64,000 nt of DNA, taken from assembly GCF_009857445.1 (NCBI RefSeq), contig NZ_WWCN01000012.1, positions 62,001 to 126,000 on the forward strand, read 5' to 3'. This document shows, in pieces, positions 32,952 through 43,479 of the stretch. Under the pieces are notes generated by a model. The model made no database searches, was not told the origin of the DNA, and saw nothing but the letters and a program-made list of their open reading frames with translations. The translations under genes and the position numbers were made by a program. Numbering within the stretch: position 1 is the first letter of the stretch; each line of letters starts with the position of its first letter. This stretch comes from Duganella flavida (GTDB lineage Bacteria; Pseudomonadota; Gammaproteobacteria; Burkholderiales; Burkholderiaceae_D).

Positions 32952-34256
32952 ATGGACAACAATCAAATCCGCAATCCGAAGCTCTGGGTGCCGACCTTGT
33001 ACCTCGCACAAGGCCTGCCCTTCTTCGCCGTCGCCATCGTCGCCAACCAAATGTTGAAGAGCATGGGTGTGCCCAACGATGAGCTGAATCACTGGACCGC
33101 CTTGATCGGTTTTGCGTGGGTGTTCAAACCTTTGTGGAGTCCCTTCCTGGAACTGGCGCCAAGCAAAAAACTGGTGGTGACCTTCTTCCAGGTGTTCGGT
33201 GGCTTGTGTCTCGGCGGCGTGGCGCTGGCGCTGCAAGCGCCGTTCTGGTTTGCCGCCAGCATGGCGATGCTCGCGCTGGTCGGCATCTCCGCCGCCACCC
33301 ACGACATTGCGTGCGACGGCTTGTACATCACCAGCCTCGATGAAAAAGGCCAGGCGCAATACGCCGGCTGGACCGGCACATTCTTTAACGCCGCTAAATT
33401 CTTCACCACCGGCGCGCTGCTGCTGTTGGCCGGCCACTTCGAGAAGACGCTGGGCGTGGTGCCGGCATGGACCATTTGCTTCTGCATTCTCGGTGCGATG
33501 ATGATCGTGCTTGGTCTGTACAACGGCTGGGCGCTGCCATTGGCGAAGAATGAAGTCAGCGCCGATACCAACGCCGCCGCCATCGCCCGCACTCTGCGTG
33601 AAGTGATCGTGGAGTTCTTCAAGAAGCCGGGCATCTGGGTGTCCATCGTCTTCATCATTCTGTTCCGCGCTGGCGAAGCGCAAGTGCAGTCGATTGGCCC
33701 TCTGTTCCTGCGCGAAGCGCGTAACCTCGGCGGCCTTGGCCTGTCCACTGCGGAAGTGGGCGCGGTGTACGGCACCGTCGGCACCGTGGCCTTTTTGATT
33801 GGCTCCATCGCCGGCGGCTACTTTACTTCCTGGCTAAGCCTCAAGCGCGCCATTCTGTGGCTGATCCTCGCGGTCAATCTGCCGAACCTTGCGTTCTACC
33901 TGCTGTCCTACTTCCAGCCGACCGATCTGACCATCATCGGCGCTGCGCTCAGTGCGGAGATGTTCGGCTACGGTTTCGGCTTCGTCGGTTTGATCTTGTA
34001 CATGATGCAGGTAGTCGCTCCGGGAAAATACCAAACCGCGCACTACGCCTTCGCTACCGGCATCATGCAACTGGGCTTCGTGCTGTTTAAATTATTCAGC
34101 GGCGATATTCAGATCGCATTGGGCTACCAGCACTTCTTCATCTGGGTGATGCTGTCCGCGATTCCGGTGGCCGTGCTGTCGCAGTTGATTCCGATGACCG
34201 CGCGTCCGCAGCCTAAGGAAGAAGCACAGCCAGCACCGCTGGAACAGGTGGTGTAA
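32952..34256 (+). CDS. MFS transporter of the PAT/AmpG-like family
   Basis: 434 residues, about twelve helices. The opening PKLWVPTLYLAQGLPFFAVA and the TALIGFAWVFKPLWSPFLE loop are the PAT (peptide-acetyl-CoA / AmpG) family signatures, as is AATHDIACDGLYI (helix 4). AmpG imports GlcNAc-anhydro-muropeptides; family members in chitin loci are proposed to take up GlcNAc or its oligomers. Placed between hexosaminidase and ABC ATPase genes, so a second amino-sugar entry route is likely. Substrate inferred only. Confidence 0.85.
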   Translation: MDNNQIRNPKLWVPTLYLAQGLPFFAVAIVANQMLKSMGVPNDELNHWTALIGFAWVFKPLWSPFLELAPSKKLVVTFFQVFGGLCLGGVALALQAPFWFAASMAMLALVGISAATHDIACDGLYITSLDEKGQAQYAGWTGTFFNAAKFFTTGALLLLAGHFEKTLGVVPAWTICFCILGAMMIVLGLYNGWALPLAKNEVSADTNAAAIARTLREVIVEFFKKPGIWVSIVFIILFRAGEAQVQSIGPLFLREARNLGGLGLSTAEVGAVYGTVGTVAFLIGSIAGGYFTSWLSLKRAILWLILAVNLPNLAFYLLSYFQPTDLTIIGAALSAEMFGYGFGFVGLILYMMQVVAPGKYQTAHYAFATGIMQLGFVLFKLFSGDIQIALGYQHFFIWVMLSAIPVAVLSQLIPMTARPQPKEEAQPAPLEQVV

Positions 34257-34260
34257 GCGC

Positions 34261-35370
<1,110 letters not shown>

Positions 35371-35442
35371 ATTCGGAGTTCGAAGCGGTTTTATGTAACA
35401 ATACGCGGGTTTACATCCCCCAGTTTGATTTAAAGGATAACC

Positions 35443-36747
35443 ATGTCTCATATTCGTCTTGCTCGTATCAGCCTGCTGTTGGCCGCCATTGGCCTGAACG
35501 CCGCGCCAGCCATCCTGGGCATGGCCCCGGTTCAAGCCGCAGAAGAAAAAAAGCCTGAAGCACCGAAAGACGCTGTCCGTCCAGAGATCTACAAATTGAT
35601 CGATCCAGCGCAGACCAAGCCGCTGCTGGATGCAAAGAACTACACCGAATTCCAGAGCCGCATCGACCAGGCTGCGGCCATGCCTAACCTCACCCCATAC
35701 GAAACCTTCGTGCTGAACCAGCTGCGCGTGCAACTGGGTCAAGCCTCGGGCAACCAGCAGATGGCAGTTGACGGTTTGATCGCGATGGTCGAATCGGGCC
35801 GTGTACCGCAAGATAGTAAACTGCGCTTCATCGACGCTATCGGCAGCATCTACTACAGCAGCCTGAAAGACTTCGACAAGGCCATCAAATGGTTCGAGCG
35901 TTACGGCGAAGAGTCGGGCGACAAGAACAAGCAGCGCCAGTTCATCGTGCGCGCTTACTTCCTGAAAAACGACTTCGCCACCGCAAAGACCGAAGCGCTG
36001 AAAGACATCGCCGCCGCCAAGGCCGCGAATGTCGCGCCGCCGAAGGATGAACTGAACCTGCTGGGCAACGTCGGCATCAAGACCAAGGACACCGAACTGT
36101 ATCTGCAAGCCGTGGAAGAGCTGACCCGCTACTACCCGACCGAAGATTACTGGAACGACCTGCTGAACCGCACCCGCGGCAAGAAGACCTACAACAACCG
36201 TCTGGACCTGGACCTGGTGCGCCTGAAAGCCGTCACCGTGCCGTCGAAGATGGAACCTGAAGACTACGCAGAACAGGCCGAACTGGCCGTGCTGGGCGGC
36301 TTCTTCACCGAAGCGAAAATCGCGATGGACAAGGGCTACCCGAACGGCATCCCGGCCGGCAAGGATAAAGTCGCACTGCAAAAAATCCGCGACAGCGCCA
36401 ACAAAGGCGCAGCTGACGATGCGAAAAACATCGACAGCGGCATCCCTGCTGCACAGAAGTCGAAAGACGGTGTTGGCCTGGTCAACCTGGGCTTCAACTA
36501 CGTGACCCTGGGCCAGTTCGACAAAGGCGTTGACCTGATGAAGCAAGGTATCGCCAAAGGCGTGGCCAAAAATCCTGACGACGCCAAGCTGCGCCTGGGC
36601 TACGCCCTGGCATTGGCCGGCAAGAAGGATGAAGCGGTTGAAGCGCTGAAGCCTCTGGCAACCGGCACCGACCCACGCGCCGACCTGGCTCGCTACTGGA
36701 TCATGTACGTGACCGGCCCGAAAACTGCGGCGCCTGAAGCCAAGTAA
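35443..36747 (+). CDS. Secreted tetratricopeptide-type protein, function unknown
   Basis: 434 residues with signal peptide ending GMAPVQAAEE. Helical repeats follow: FIDAIGSIYYSSLKDFDKAIKWF (about 127-150), FIVRAYFLKNDFATAKTEAL, VNLGFNYVTLGQFDKGVDLM (about 347) and LRLGYALALAGKKDEAVEAL are TPR-like units. Codons are strongly biased (AAA/CTG/GGC), as in highly expressed genes. It lies just after the ABC ATPase and is closed by a terminator. Could be a periplasmic scaffold for the sugar system; not recognised as a named family. Confidence 0.8.
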   Translation: MSHIRLARISLLLAAIGLNAAPAILGMAPVQAAEEKKPEAPKDAVRPEIYKLIDPAQTKPLLDAKNYTEFQSRIDQAAAMPNLTPYETFVLNQLRVQLGQASGNQQMAVDGLIAMVESGRVPQDSKLRFIDAIGSIYYSSLKDFDKAIKWFERYGEESGDKNKQRQFIVRAYFLKNDFATAKTEALKDIAAAKAANVAPPKDELNLLGNVGIKTKDTELYLQAVEELTRYYPTEDYWNDLLNRTRGKKTYNNRLDLDLVRLKAVTVPSKMEPEDYAEQAELAVLGGFFTEAKIAMDKGYPNGIPAGKDKVALQKIRDSANKGAADDAKNIDSGIPAAQKSKDGVGLVNLGFNYVTLGQFDKGVDLMKQGIAKGVAKNPDDAKLRLGYALALAGKKDEAVEALKPLATGTDPRADLARYWIMYVTGPKTAAPEAK

Positions 36748-36754
36748 CTTGAAA

Positions 36755-36782
36755 AAGCCAGCTTTCGAGCTGGCTTTTTTTT
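36755..36782. terminator. Terminator between the TPR gene and the chitinase
   Basis: AAAGCCAGCT-ttcg-AGCTGGCTTT stem with eight T. Its T run overlaps the chitinase stop codon (36781), so on the other strand the structure follows that gene at once. Confidence 0.92.
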
Positions 36783-37989
36783 ACTTCATCGAGTTCCAAA
36801 GAGTGCGCAACATCTGGTGTTCGCTGTCGTCCGCACTCAGCTCCCAGAACATCGCACCGCGCAGGCCTTGCTGCTTGATGTAGCCGGCTTTCTCCTGCAG
36901 CGACTCGGGATCTTCATACGTAATCCACACCTGCCCTGCCGCGTCGTATAGGTACGGCACTTTGGCAGCGACATTGCGGAAACGCTTGCCCGGCTTCGCC
37001 AATACCATGCCGTAGCCGTATGAATTGCCGCCGTTGATGCCATCAGTGACGCCGCCCGCGCAAGGCTGGTACTGGCCATCGCCATCCGGCCCCGCCGCGC
37101 AGCCTTTCCAGCCGTAGCCATAGAACGGTACGCCCAGCACCAGCTTATCCGCCGTCACGCCAGCGCTCAAATATCGCTGCACTGAACCCGATGCGTAGAA
37201 GCCGTTGGCCATCACTGGATCTTTGGGATCGGCGTACAGCGCCGCGTGGTGGCCAGTGCTTTTCTCCCACGGCATGTGGTAGTCGTAGGCCATGATGTTG
37301 ATCCAGTCCAGGCTACGCGACAGCTCCTTCACCCACGCACCGTCGCCGACGTAGTTGCCATTGGCGCCCGCCGCAATCGTGATGGTGTAATGCTTACCAT
37401 CCTGCTGGCCCGCTGTATCGAAGGCCGCGCGCAGTTCGCGCGCCCACGTGATGAAGTTCTGCCGGTCCTCGGGACGCGCACACACTTCGCCCGCCACGCA
37501 AGGCACGCCCGCTTCACCGGGATATTCCCAATCGAGGTCCACCCCATCCAGCCCGTACTGGCGCATCGCCTTCAGCGTCGAAGCGATGAAGTTGGCGCGC
37601 GCCGGCGCCGATGCGGCGACGTTGGAGAAACGATTCGACCAATCCCACCCACCAACCGAGATCACCACTTTGAATTGCGGATGCTGTTTTTTCAAGGCCA
37701 CCAGAGCGCGCAGGTTGGCGCTGTCCTCCGCTTCGTTACGCCATGCCAGCGCGCCGTTGAGCGGCTCCTGGCAGGCCACCACATAATTCACCGACGGTTC
37801 GGGATTGCCATGCTTGCCGTCCCAGCACAGGTCGACGAAGGCATACAGCGCCATCGTCAAACGGCTGGCATCGACCGCCGACACAGGGAAGGCTTCATGC
37901 TTCCAGCCAGGGTAATAGCCCACCACTTCAGACGCCAGCGCCGGCGTAAAAGCCAGCGCAGCCACCAAGGGAATTAATTTAGCTCGCAT
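36781..37989 (-). CDS. Secreted GH18 chitinase
   Basis: 402 residues with signal peptide MRAKLIPLVAALAFTPALAS. GH18 barrel: EVVGYYPGWK (strand 1), FKVVISVGGWDWSNRFSNVA (SxGG, 107-126), and the catalytic DGVDLDWE with acid Glu155, then NIMAYDYHMPWE and GVPFYGYGWKG. The C-terminal GAMFWELSADDSE closes the barrel. It hydrolyses chitin to oligosaccharides with substrate-assisted retention. No chitin-binding module is attached. Preceded by a GntR gene with an 11-bp overlap. Confidence 0.93.
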   Translation of the reverse strand: MRAKLIPLVAALAFTPALASEVVGYYPGWKHEAFPVSAVDASRLTMALYAFVDLCWDGKHGNPEPSVNYVVACQEPLNGALAWRNEAEDSANLRALVALKKQHPQFKVVISVGGWDWSNRFSNVAASAPARANFIASTLKAMRQYGLDGVDLDWEYPGEAGVPCVAGEVCARPEDRQNFITWARELRAAFDTAGQQDGKHYTITIAAGANGNYVGDGAWVKELSRSLDWINIMAYDYHMPWEKSTGHHAALYADPKDPVMANGFYASGSVQRYLSAGVTADKLVLGVPFYGYGWKGCAAGPDGDGQYQPCAGGVTDGINGGNSYGYGMVLAKPGKRFRNVAAKVPYLYDAAGQVWITYEDPESLQEKAGYIKQQGLRGAMFWELSADDSEHQMLRTLWNSMK

Positions 37990-38734
37990 TCAGTTCTGCC
38001 ACAAAGTCATACATATCGCCACGGAAGTAGGAGCGGCAGAATTCCACCGCGCGTCCGTCGCGCAAAAAGCCCAGCCGCTCCACCGCCAGCCCCGCATCGC
38101 CCTCTTTCGCTTGCAGCAGCATGGCCTGCTCCGCGTTCAGCAGCAGTGCCGACAAGCGCTGCAAGGCGCGCACCGGACGGTTGCCGGATTTTTCCAGCGC
38201 GTCGTACATGGAGATGTCCACCGCATCCAGCGACGGCAGGCAGGAAGCGACGATGGTCGCGTATTCCAGACACATGGGTACATCATCGGCATAGCGCATG
38301 CGGTTGAAGCGGTACACCTTGGAGCCGGGACTAAGCCGCAAGCGCATCGCTTCATCCGGCGTCACCGTCCCTTCCGAACGTTTCAGCCACACGCTGCGCG
38401 GCGTACGCCCGCGTGCACGCATATCTTCCGAAAAGGACGTCAGCTTGGAGAAGTTCTTTTCGATGCGGGTGTTGATGAAGTTGCCCGAGCCCGGGCGGCG
38501 TATCAGCACGCCCTCGCTCACCAGACCGTCGATCGCCTTGCGCACCGTGATGCGCGAGATTTCCAGGTCGGCGGCCAGCTGCCGTTCAGCCGGCAAGGCG
38601 TCTTCCGGCTTGAGTAACTGGAGCTCGATTGCAGAGCGCAAGGCACGCTGCAAGCGCTGGTACAAAGGCAGGTTACTGGTCTCATTGAGGTGCTGCCGGA
38701 TGTGTACCAGTGGTGTCGTTTGATCGCTTTTCAT
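37979..38734 (-). CDS. GntR family regulator with UTRA domain, second copy
   Basis: 251 residues from ATG 38734 (an open frame continues to 38815 but lacks family similarity). HTH about 25-90 with recognition helix LEISRITVRKAIDGLVSEG, almost identical to the regulator at 25446; UTRA domain about 105-250 (KLTSFSEDMRARG, YFRGDMYDFVAEL). Overlaps the chitinase by 11 bp, so they form one operon. A 19-mer operator-like site lies 37 bp before its ATG, suggesting autoregulation. No strong ribosome site is visible. Confidence 0.9.
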   Translation of the reverse strand: MKSDQTTPLVHIRQHLNETSNLPLYQRLQRALRSAIELQLLKPEDALPAERQLAADLEISRITVRKAIDGLVSEGVLIRRPGSGNFINTRIEKNFSKLTSFSEDMRARGRTPRSVWLKRSEGTVTPDEAMRLRLSPGSKVYRFNRMRYADDVPMCLEYATIVASCLPSLDAVDISMYDALEKSGNRPVRALQRLSALLLNAEQAMLLQAKEGDAGLAVERLGFLRDGRAVEFCRSYFRGDMYDFVAELNAS

Positions 38735-38771
38735 AACGATGGTGACGTCCTCTCCGTAATTGTCCGACGAT

Positions 38772-38790
38772 AATACCAAAAAAAGACCAC
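38772..38790 (-). promoter_or_regulatory. Operator-like 19-mer, site B (gntR-chitinase side)
   Basis: Reverse complement reads GTGGTCTTTTTTTGGTATT, GGT half-sites 11 bp apart as in sites A and C. Confidence 0.55.
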
Positions 38791-38979
38791 AGCAAATCCA
38801 GCTGCGCTGCAACACTTCTTAAAAAAACCGATCAAATCGCATATCGCCTTTAGGTAAAGGCTTTATACGTGTTGCATACGCGCACACCCGCTTTCCATAC
38901 CACCATCTATCCGGTCTTATGTGATTGCCTAAAAGATACTTTGTAGGCTGCATACAACATAACAAAAAAGAATTTTAAA

Positions 38980-38998
38980 GTGGTAGTGATCTGGTATT
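38980..38998 (+). promoter_or_regulatory. Operator-like 19-mer, site C (TonB receptor side)
   Basis: GTGGTAGTGATCTGGTATT on the plus strand, half-sites 11 bp apart, just upstream of a TATATT -10 candidate. Confidence 0.58.
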
Positions 38999-39101
38999 GA
39001 AACGCGAGTATATTGGCGTTGGATTGGTTTTGAACGTGATCTAAAAGAAGCACATCAACAATCAGGGGGCTCGGCGGAGCCTTCTTCAACGGGAGGGAAC
39101 A

Positions 39102-41831
39102 ATGCATCACAATTCGAATAACAGCAAACTGTCCAAGCTGACGCCTATCGCTACTGCGGTCGGCCTGATGATTATGGGCGCCGCAATGTCGGCACAGGCA
39201 CAGGAAAAAACCGACGCACCACAAGAAGTGGTCGTGACCGGTATCCGCGCCTCGCTGCAGCAATCCTTGAACCAGAAGCGCAACTCCGACACGCTGGTGG
39301 AAGTCATCACCGCAGAAGACGTCGGCAAGATGCCAGACAAAAACGTGGCTGACTCGCTGCAACGCCTGCCAGGCGTGAGCGTGGCAGCAGCCGGCGGCGG
39401 CGAAGGCTCGTTCGGCGAGAACGACCGCGTGGCACTGCGCGGCACCCCGTTCGGCCTGACCCTGACCACCCTGAACGGCCACTCGGTATCGAGCGGCGAC
39501 TGGTTCGCTGACAACATCGTCGGCGGTGGCCGCAGCGTCAGCTTCTCGCTGTTCCCATCGGAACTGATCGGCCGCGTGACCGTGCACAAAGGTTCGCAAG
39601 CCAGCCTGCTGGAAGGCGGCGCTGAAGGCGTCGTCGATATCGAAACCCGCAAGCCGCTGGACTTCAAGAAAACCCTCAACGCGCAAATCAGCGTTGGCGG
39701 CGTCAACTCGTCCAACTCCGGCAAGACCGACCCGCAAATCAACGGCCTGATCGCCTGGAAGAATGACCAGGGCACCCTGGGCGTGCTGGTACAAGGCTTC
39801 CACGAAAAACGTACCCTGAGCCGCGTCGGCCAGGAAAACCAGATCTGGTACGACCACGTTGATCCAGGCAGCCCGATCGACCAGGCTATCCCTGGCGCCG
39901 GCACTGCCATCAAAACCACGCCAGCAGCGGGCGCCATCGCCAACTTCCTGGGCGGCACCGCATGGTTCGAACAGAAGCGCACCCGTAACGGCGGCCTGGT
40001 TGACGTACAGATCAAGCCAAGCAGCGACCTGATGATCGACCTGACGGCCTTCCATTCGCACTTGGACGCACCGAACATCAACCACAACTTCATGCAGTCG
40101 CTGGGTCGTTTCCTGGCGCCGTCGTGGGCCACCACCAACTTCCCAACCGGCGCTGTCACTGGCACCCTGAGCAACGGCGTGATCACCCAGCTGAACGCTA
40201 CCGTGCCAGCCAATTGCGCACCATGCGCCACCATGTCGAGCGCTGTGCAGGAAGAGTTCAGCCGTCCTGTGGCGGAATCGCAGTCGCAGTTCTTTGACGT
40301 CGATGCCAAATGGCGCGTCAACGACCAGCTGACCCTGAAAGGTCGCCTGGGCACCACCAAAGGTATCGGCAACACCGTCAGCGGCGCGCTGGGCGTCTGG
40401 ATGCCATACACCGGCGGCAGCTACAGCATCAGCGGCGCAGGTTCGCCAGTGATCTACACCACCCCGGGCGCAGACAAGTTCTCGATCGGCGGCATGCAAG
40501 CCACGCCGTACACCTACGGCTCGCACGTGACCGCGAACGACAAGGAAACCTACGGTGAGTTGAACGGTACCCTGCGCGCTGACTGGGGTGCAGTCAGCAC
40601 CGTGCAGTTCGGCGGCCGCGTGGCGGAGCACAAACGTGACCTGACCTCGATCGGTATCAACGCCCTGCCTGGCCTGGATTCGGTGGCCAACCTGCCGATG
40701 TCCGGCCTGACCTCGTTCCCGAGCGACTTCAACGACCTGGGCGCCAAAGGCGCCGGCTACTGGACCTTCTCGCAAGACGCGGTCAACGGCTGGCTGTCGA
40801 AATACGGCAGCTACTCGGGCGACCTGAAACAAAGCGAATTCACCATCAAGGAACCGACCCAGTCGGCCTTCGTGATGGCTAACTTCGCTGCTGAGAGCCT
40901 GTCCGGTAACTTCGGCCTGCGCGTCGTCCACACCACGGAAGAAGTGAACCGCTTCGAAATCGGCCCATCGGGCGGCTTCGAACCGAAGCGCTACTCCAAC
41001 AGCTATATGGACTTCCTGCCAAGCGCCAACTTCCGCCTGGACGTCACCAAGGACCTGGTAGCCCGCTTCGGCACCAGCCGCACCATGGCGCGTCCTGAAC
41101 TGGGCATGATGGCTGGCGTCGACCTGCGCGACGTACAGGGCACCGGTAACGTCGGTAACCCGAACCTGCGTCCGATCCGCGCCAACAACTACGACATGGG
41201 CGTGGAGTGGTACTTCGCACCGAAGTCGATGATCTCGGCGGATGCCTTCTACTCGGCACTGGACGGCTACGTCACCTACGGCTCCGGCACGGCGACCTTC
41301 TACAACCAGCTGCAAAAGCAGAACACCGTGTACCAGGTGTCGACCCCGGTCAACACCACGGCGGAAGTCAAAGGTCTGGAGCTGTCGTACGTGCAGGACA
41401 TCGGCCGCGGCTTTGGTGTGAACGCCAACTACACCTACACGCTGGGTAAAGAAACCGGCCACGCACCTGGCTCGCCATGCGGCGCCCTGACCTTCCAGGA
41501 CTGCACCCTGATCGGTACCTCGAAGAACGCCTACAACCTCGGCGCCTTCTACGAGCAGGACAAGTTCAGCGCCCGCGTGACCTACAGCTGGCGTTCGGGC
41601 TTCCTGAACGGCACCAGCCGTAACAGCGCCGCCTTCCAGGCGCCAATCGGCACCCTGTCGGCATCGCTGGCTTACCAGATCAGCGATATCTACAGCTTCA
41701 CGCTGGATGGCAAAGACCTCAACAACCCGCTGGTGCGTTCGGTGATCCACACGCCAGGCGCGATGGACCTGCCAGGCTCGCTGTATAAGAACGGTCGCCA
41801 GGTGTACTTCACCTTGCACGCCAAGTTCTAA
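39102..41831 (+). CDS. TonB-dependent outer-membrane receptor
   Basis: 909 residues, signal peptide to about 34 (..MGAAMSAQAQ). TonB box/plug: EVVVTGIRASLQQSLNQKR, VITAEDVGKMPDKNVADSLQ and GVSVAAAGGGEGSFGENDRV; the barrel ends VYFTLHAKF with the C-terminal Phe. The GIRASLQQSLNQKRNSD plug start is typical of the carbohydrate TonB receptors of Xanthomonas, Caulobacter and relatives. Position opposite a chitinase operon with shared control sites supports chitooligosaccharide uptake. Followed by a terminator, so mostly monocistronic. Confidence 0.94.
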   Translation: MHHNSNNSKLSKLTPIATAVGLMIMGAAMSAQAQEKTDAPQEVVVTGIRASLQQSLNQKRNSDTLVEVITAEDVGKMPDKNVADSLQRLPGVSVAAAGGGEGSFGENDRVALRGTPFGLTLTTLNGHSVSSGDWFADNIVGGGRSVSFSLFPSELIGRVTVHKGSQASLLEGGAEGVVDIETRKPLDFKKTLNAQISVGGVNSSNSGKTDPQINGLIAWKNDQGTLGVLVQGFHEKRTLSRVGQENQIWYDHVDPGSPIDQAIPGAGTAIKTTPAAGAIANFLGGTAWFEQKRTRNGGLVDVQIKPSSDLMIDLTAFHSHLDAPNINHNFMQSLGRFLAPSWATTNFPTGAVTGTLSNGVITQLNATVPANCAPCATMSSAVQEEFSRPVAESQSQFFDVDAKWRVNDQLTLKGRLGTTKGIGNTVSGALGVWMPYTGGSYSISGAGSPVIYTTPGADKFSIGGMQATPYTYGSHVTANDKETYGELNGTLRADWGAVSTVQFGGRVAEHKRDLTSIGINALPGLDSVANLPMSGLTSFPSDFNDLGAKGAGYWTFSQDAVNGWLSKYGSYSGDLKQSEFTIKEPTQSAFVMANFAAESLSGNFGLRVVHTTEEVNRFEIGPSGGFEPKRYSNSYMDFLPSANFRLDVTKDLVARFGTSRTMARPELGMMAGVDLRDVQGTGNVGNPNLRPIRANNYDMGVEWYFAPKSMISADAFYSALDGYVTYGSGTATFYNQLQKQNTVYQVSTPVNTTAEVKGLELSYVQDIGRGFGVNANYTYTLGKETGHAPGSPCGALTFQDCTLIGTSKNAYNLGAFYEQDKFSARVTYSWRSGFLNGTSRNSAAFQAPIGTLSASLAYQISDIYSFTLDGKDLNNPLVRSVIHTPGAMDLPGSLYKNGRQVYFTLHAKF

Positions 41832-41842
41832 AACGTAGTCCG

Positions 41843-41871
41843 GACGGGGCCTTCGGGCTCCGTCTTTTTTT
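41843..41871 (+). terminator. Terminator after the TonB receptor
   Basis: GACGGGGCC-ttcg-GGCTCCGTC stem and seven T. Confidence 0.88.
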
Positions 41872-41898
41872 GTCGCAGCTTATTCTCATTACACCATC

Positions 41899-43410
41899 AT
41901 GAACGTGACCTCGCCTCCCAAGAAAATCATCATCGTCGGCGGTGGCAGCGCCGGCTGGATGACGGCCCTGATGTATGGCGACGCCCTGATTAAAACCGGC
42001 GTCGAGATCACGGTACTGGAATCGCCCAGCGTGGGCGTGATCGGCGTCGGCGAAGGCTCGACGCCGGCGCTCAAGCGCTACTTCGACAGCCTCGGCATCG
42101 CCGAAGCGGAGTGGATGCCCGAATGTCATGCCACCTACAAGAGCGGTATCACGTTTGATGGCTGGTCCACCAAACCCGGATACGAAAGCTACTTCCACCA
42201 GTTCGCCACCATGGTCGATAACCTGACCCTGCCGAACTTCATGGAAAGCGTCCATTCACGCCAGCGCGGCGCTGCGATCGACGCCCGTCCCAACCGCTAC
42301 TTCCTGTCGTCGCGTTTGAGCGACGATTGCCTGGCGCCGATCGGCGCCGAGAACTTCCCCTTCTTCACCACCTACGGCTACCACTTCGACGCCACCTTGC
42401 TGGGGCAGTTCCTGCACAAGCGCGCAGCCGCGCTGGGCGTGCAACACAAGGTCTGCCACGTGACGCATGCGGTGATGAACGAACGCGGCGACATCGCCGC
42501 CGTCGCCACGCAGGAAGGCGAACAGCTGGCAGCCGACTTTTTCATCGACTGTTCCGGCTTCTCCGCCCTGCTGATCGGTAAAACGCTGGAGACGCCGTTT
42601 GTCAGCTACGCGGATAATCTGTTCAACGACTCGGCGATTGCCATGCCGAGCGAGATCGGCGACAAGATCCCGACCCAAACCGTATCAACCGCCATGCAGC
42701 ATGGCTGGGCGTGGAAGATCCCGCTCACCAACCGTTTCGGCAACGGCTATGTGTACAGCTCTTCCTTCGTCTCCGCCGATCAGGCCGAGCACGAACTGCG
42801 CGCCAAACTCGGTCTGCTGGAGTCGGACACACAAGCGCGCCACCTGAAAATGAAACTGGGCCGCGTGACCAAGCACTGGAACCGCAACGTACTGGCGGTC
42901 GGCCTGTCGCAAGGCTTCCTCGAACCGCTGGAGGCGACCGCGCTGTACCTGACGCAAATGACCGCTGCGATCTTCCTGCTATTCCTGGAAAAAGGCGATT
43001 TGAGCGAGAAGGCGCAAGACCTGTACAACCAGGAGATTCACGATTACTTCGACGGTCACCGCGACTACATCGTGGCCCACTACAAGACCAACAGCCGCAC
43101 CGACACGCCGTACTGGCGCGCCAATGCGGAGAATCTGAGCGGCGTATCAGACTCGCTCAAGCACATCTTCCAGACCTGGATCGAAGGCAAGGATTTGGTA
43201 GCGGAGGTGCGGCGCCAGAACATCGAGCGCTTCTACCCGATCGGCTCCTGGTATGCGCTGCTGGCCGGCATGGGCACCTTCCCTGCTATTGAAGGCGGCG
43301 TCGCGGGCGACACGCTGGCGCCGCTGGACGACTTCATGCGCCGCTGCGCCCTCAACTTCCGCGACCATCGCACCGTGCTGGATGAAATGGCCAAGATGCG
43401 TAACACGTAA
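41899..43410 (+). CDS. Flavin-dependent tryptophan halogenase-family protein
   Basis: 503 residues. FAD-binding IIIVGGGSAGWMTALMYG (10-27) and the halogenase WxWxIP motif GWAWKIP (Trp270, Trp272, Pro275), which blocks monooxygenase chemistry, are intact. ATYKSGITFDGW has the lysine at the position of the catalytic Lys of PrnA-type enzymes. Similar genes beside carbohydrate TonB receptors are common in Xanthomonas/Caulobacter-like bacteria, with no proven substrate there. It is 67 bp past the receptor. No flavin reductase is nearby. Closed by a terminator. Confidence 0.9.
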   Translation: MNVTSPPKKIIIVGGGSAGWMTALMYGDALIKTGVEITVLESPSVGVIGVGEGSTPALKRYFDSLGIAEAEWMPECHATYKSGITFDGWSTKPGYESYFHQFATMVDNLTLPNFMESVHSRQRGAAIDARPNRYFLSSRLSDDCLAPIGAENFPFFTTYGYHFDATLLGQFLHKRAAALGVQHKVCHVTHAVMNERGDIAAVATQEGEQLAADFFIDCSGFSALLIGKTLETPFVSYADNLFNDSAIAMPSEIGDKIPTQTVSTAMQHGWAWKIPLTNRFGNGYVYSSSFVSADQAEHELRAKLGLLESDTQARHLKMKLGRVTKHWNRNVLAVGLSQGFLEPLEATALYLTQMTAAIFLLFLEKGDLSEKAQDLYNQEIHDYFDGHRDYIVAHYKTNSRTDTPYWRANAENLSGVSDSLKHIFQTWIEGKDLVAEVRRQNIERFYPIGSWYALLAGMGTFPAIEGGVAGDTLAPLDDFMRRCALNFRDHRTVLDEMAKMRNT

Positions 43411-43431
43411 GCTCTTCATTGTGTAGTCTGT

Positions 43432-43472
43432 GCCCGCCACGGCTTTCCCCGGCCCTGGCGGGCTTTTTTTTC
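43432..43472 (+). terminator. Terminator after the halogenase-like gene
   Basis: GCCCGCCA..TGGCGGGC stem with a 17-nt loop and eight T. Confidence 0.8.
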
Positions 43473-43479
43473 CGGCAGA

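Larger units (their letters stand above)
38735..39101. promoter_or_regulatory. Divergent control region between gntR-chitinase and TonB receptor
   Basis: 367 bp without a gene, AT-richer than its surroundings. It holds two of the three 19-mer operator-like sites (38772-38790 and 38980-38998) and a TATATT at 39009-39014 as possible -10 for the receptor gene, with site C over the position of its -35. A weaker resemblance to the half-site pattern lies around 38897-38912. No small ORF or RNA gene is evident. Confidence 0.6.

Noticed and set aside
38907..41819. 970-codon minus-strand frame opposite the TonB receptor
   Set aside because: Would run through the control region and lacks protein-like composition; the receptor is complete on the plus strand.
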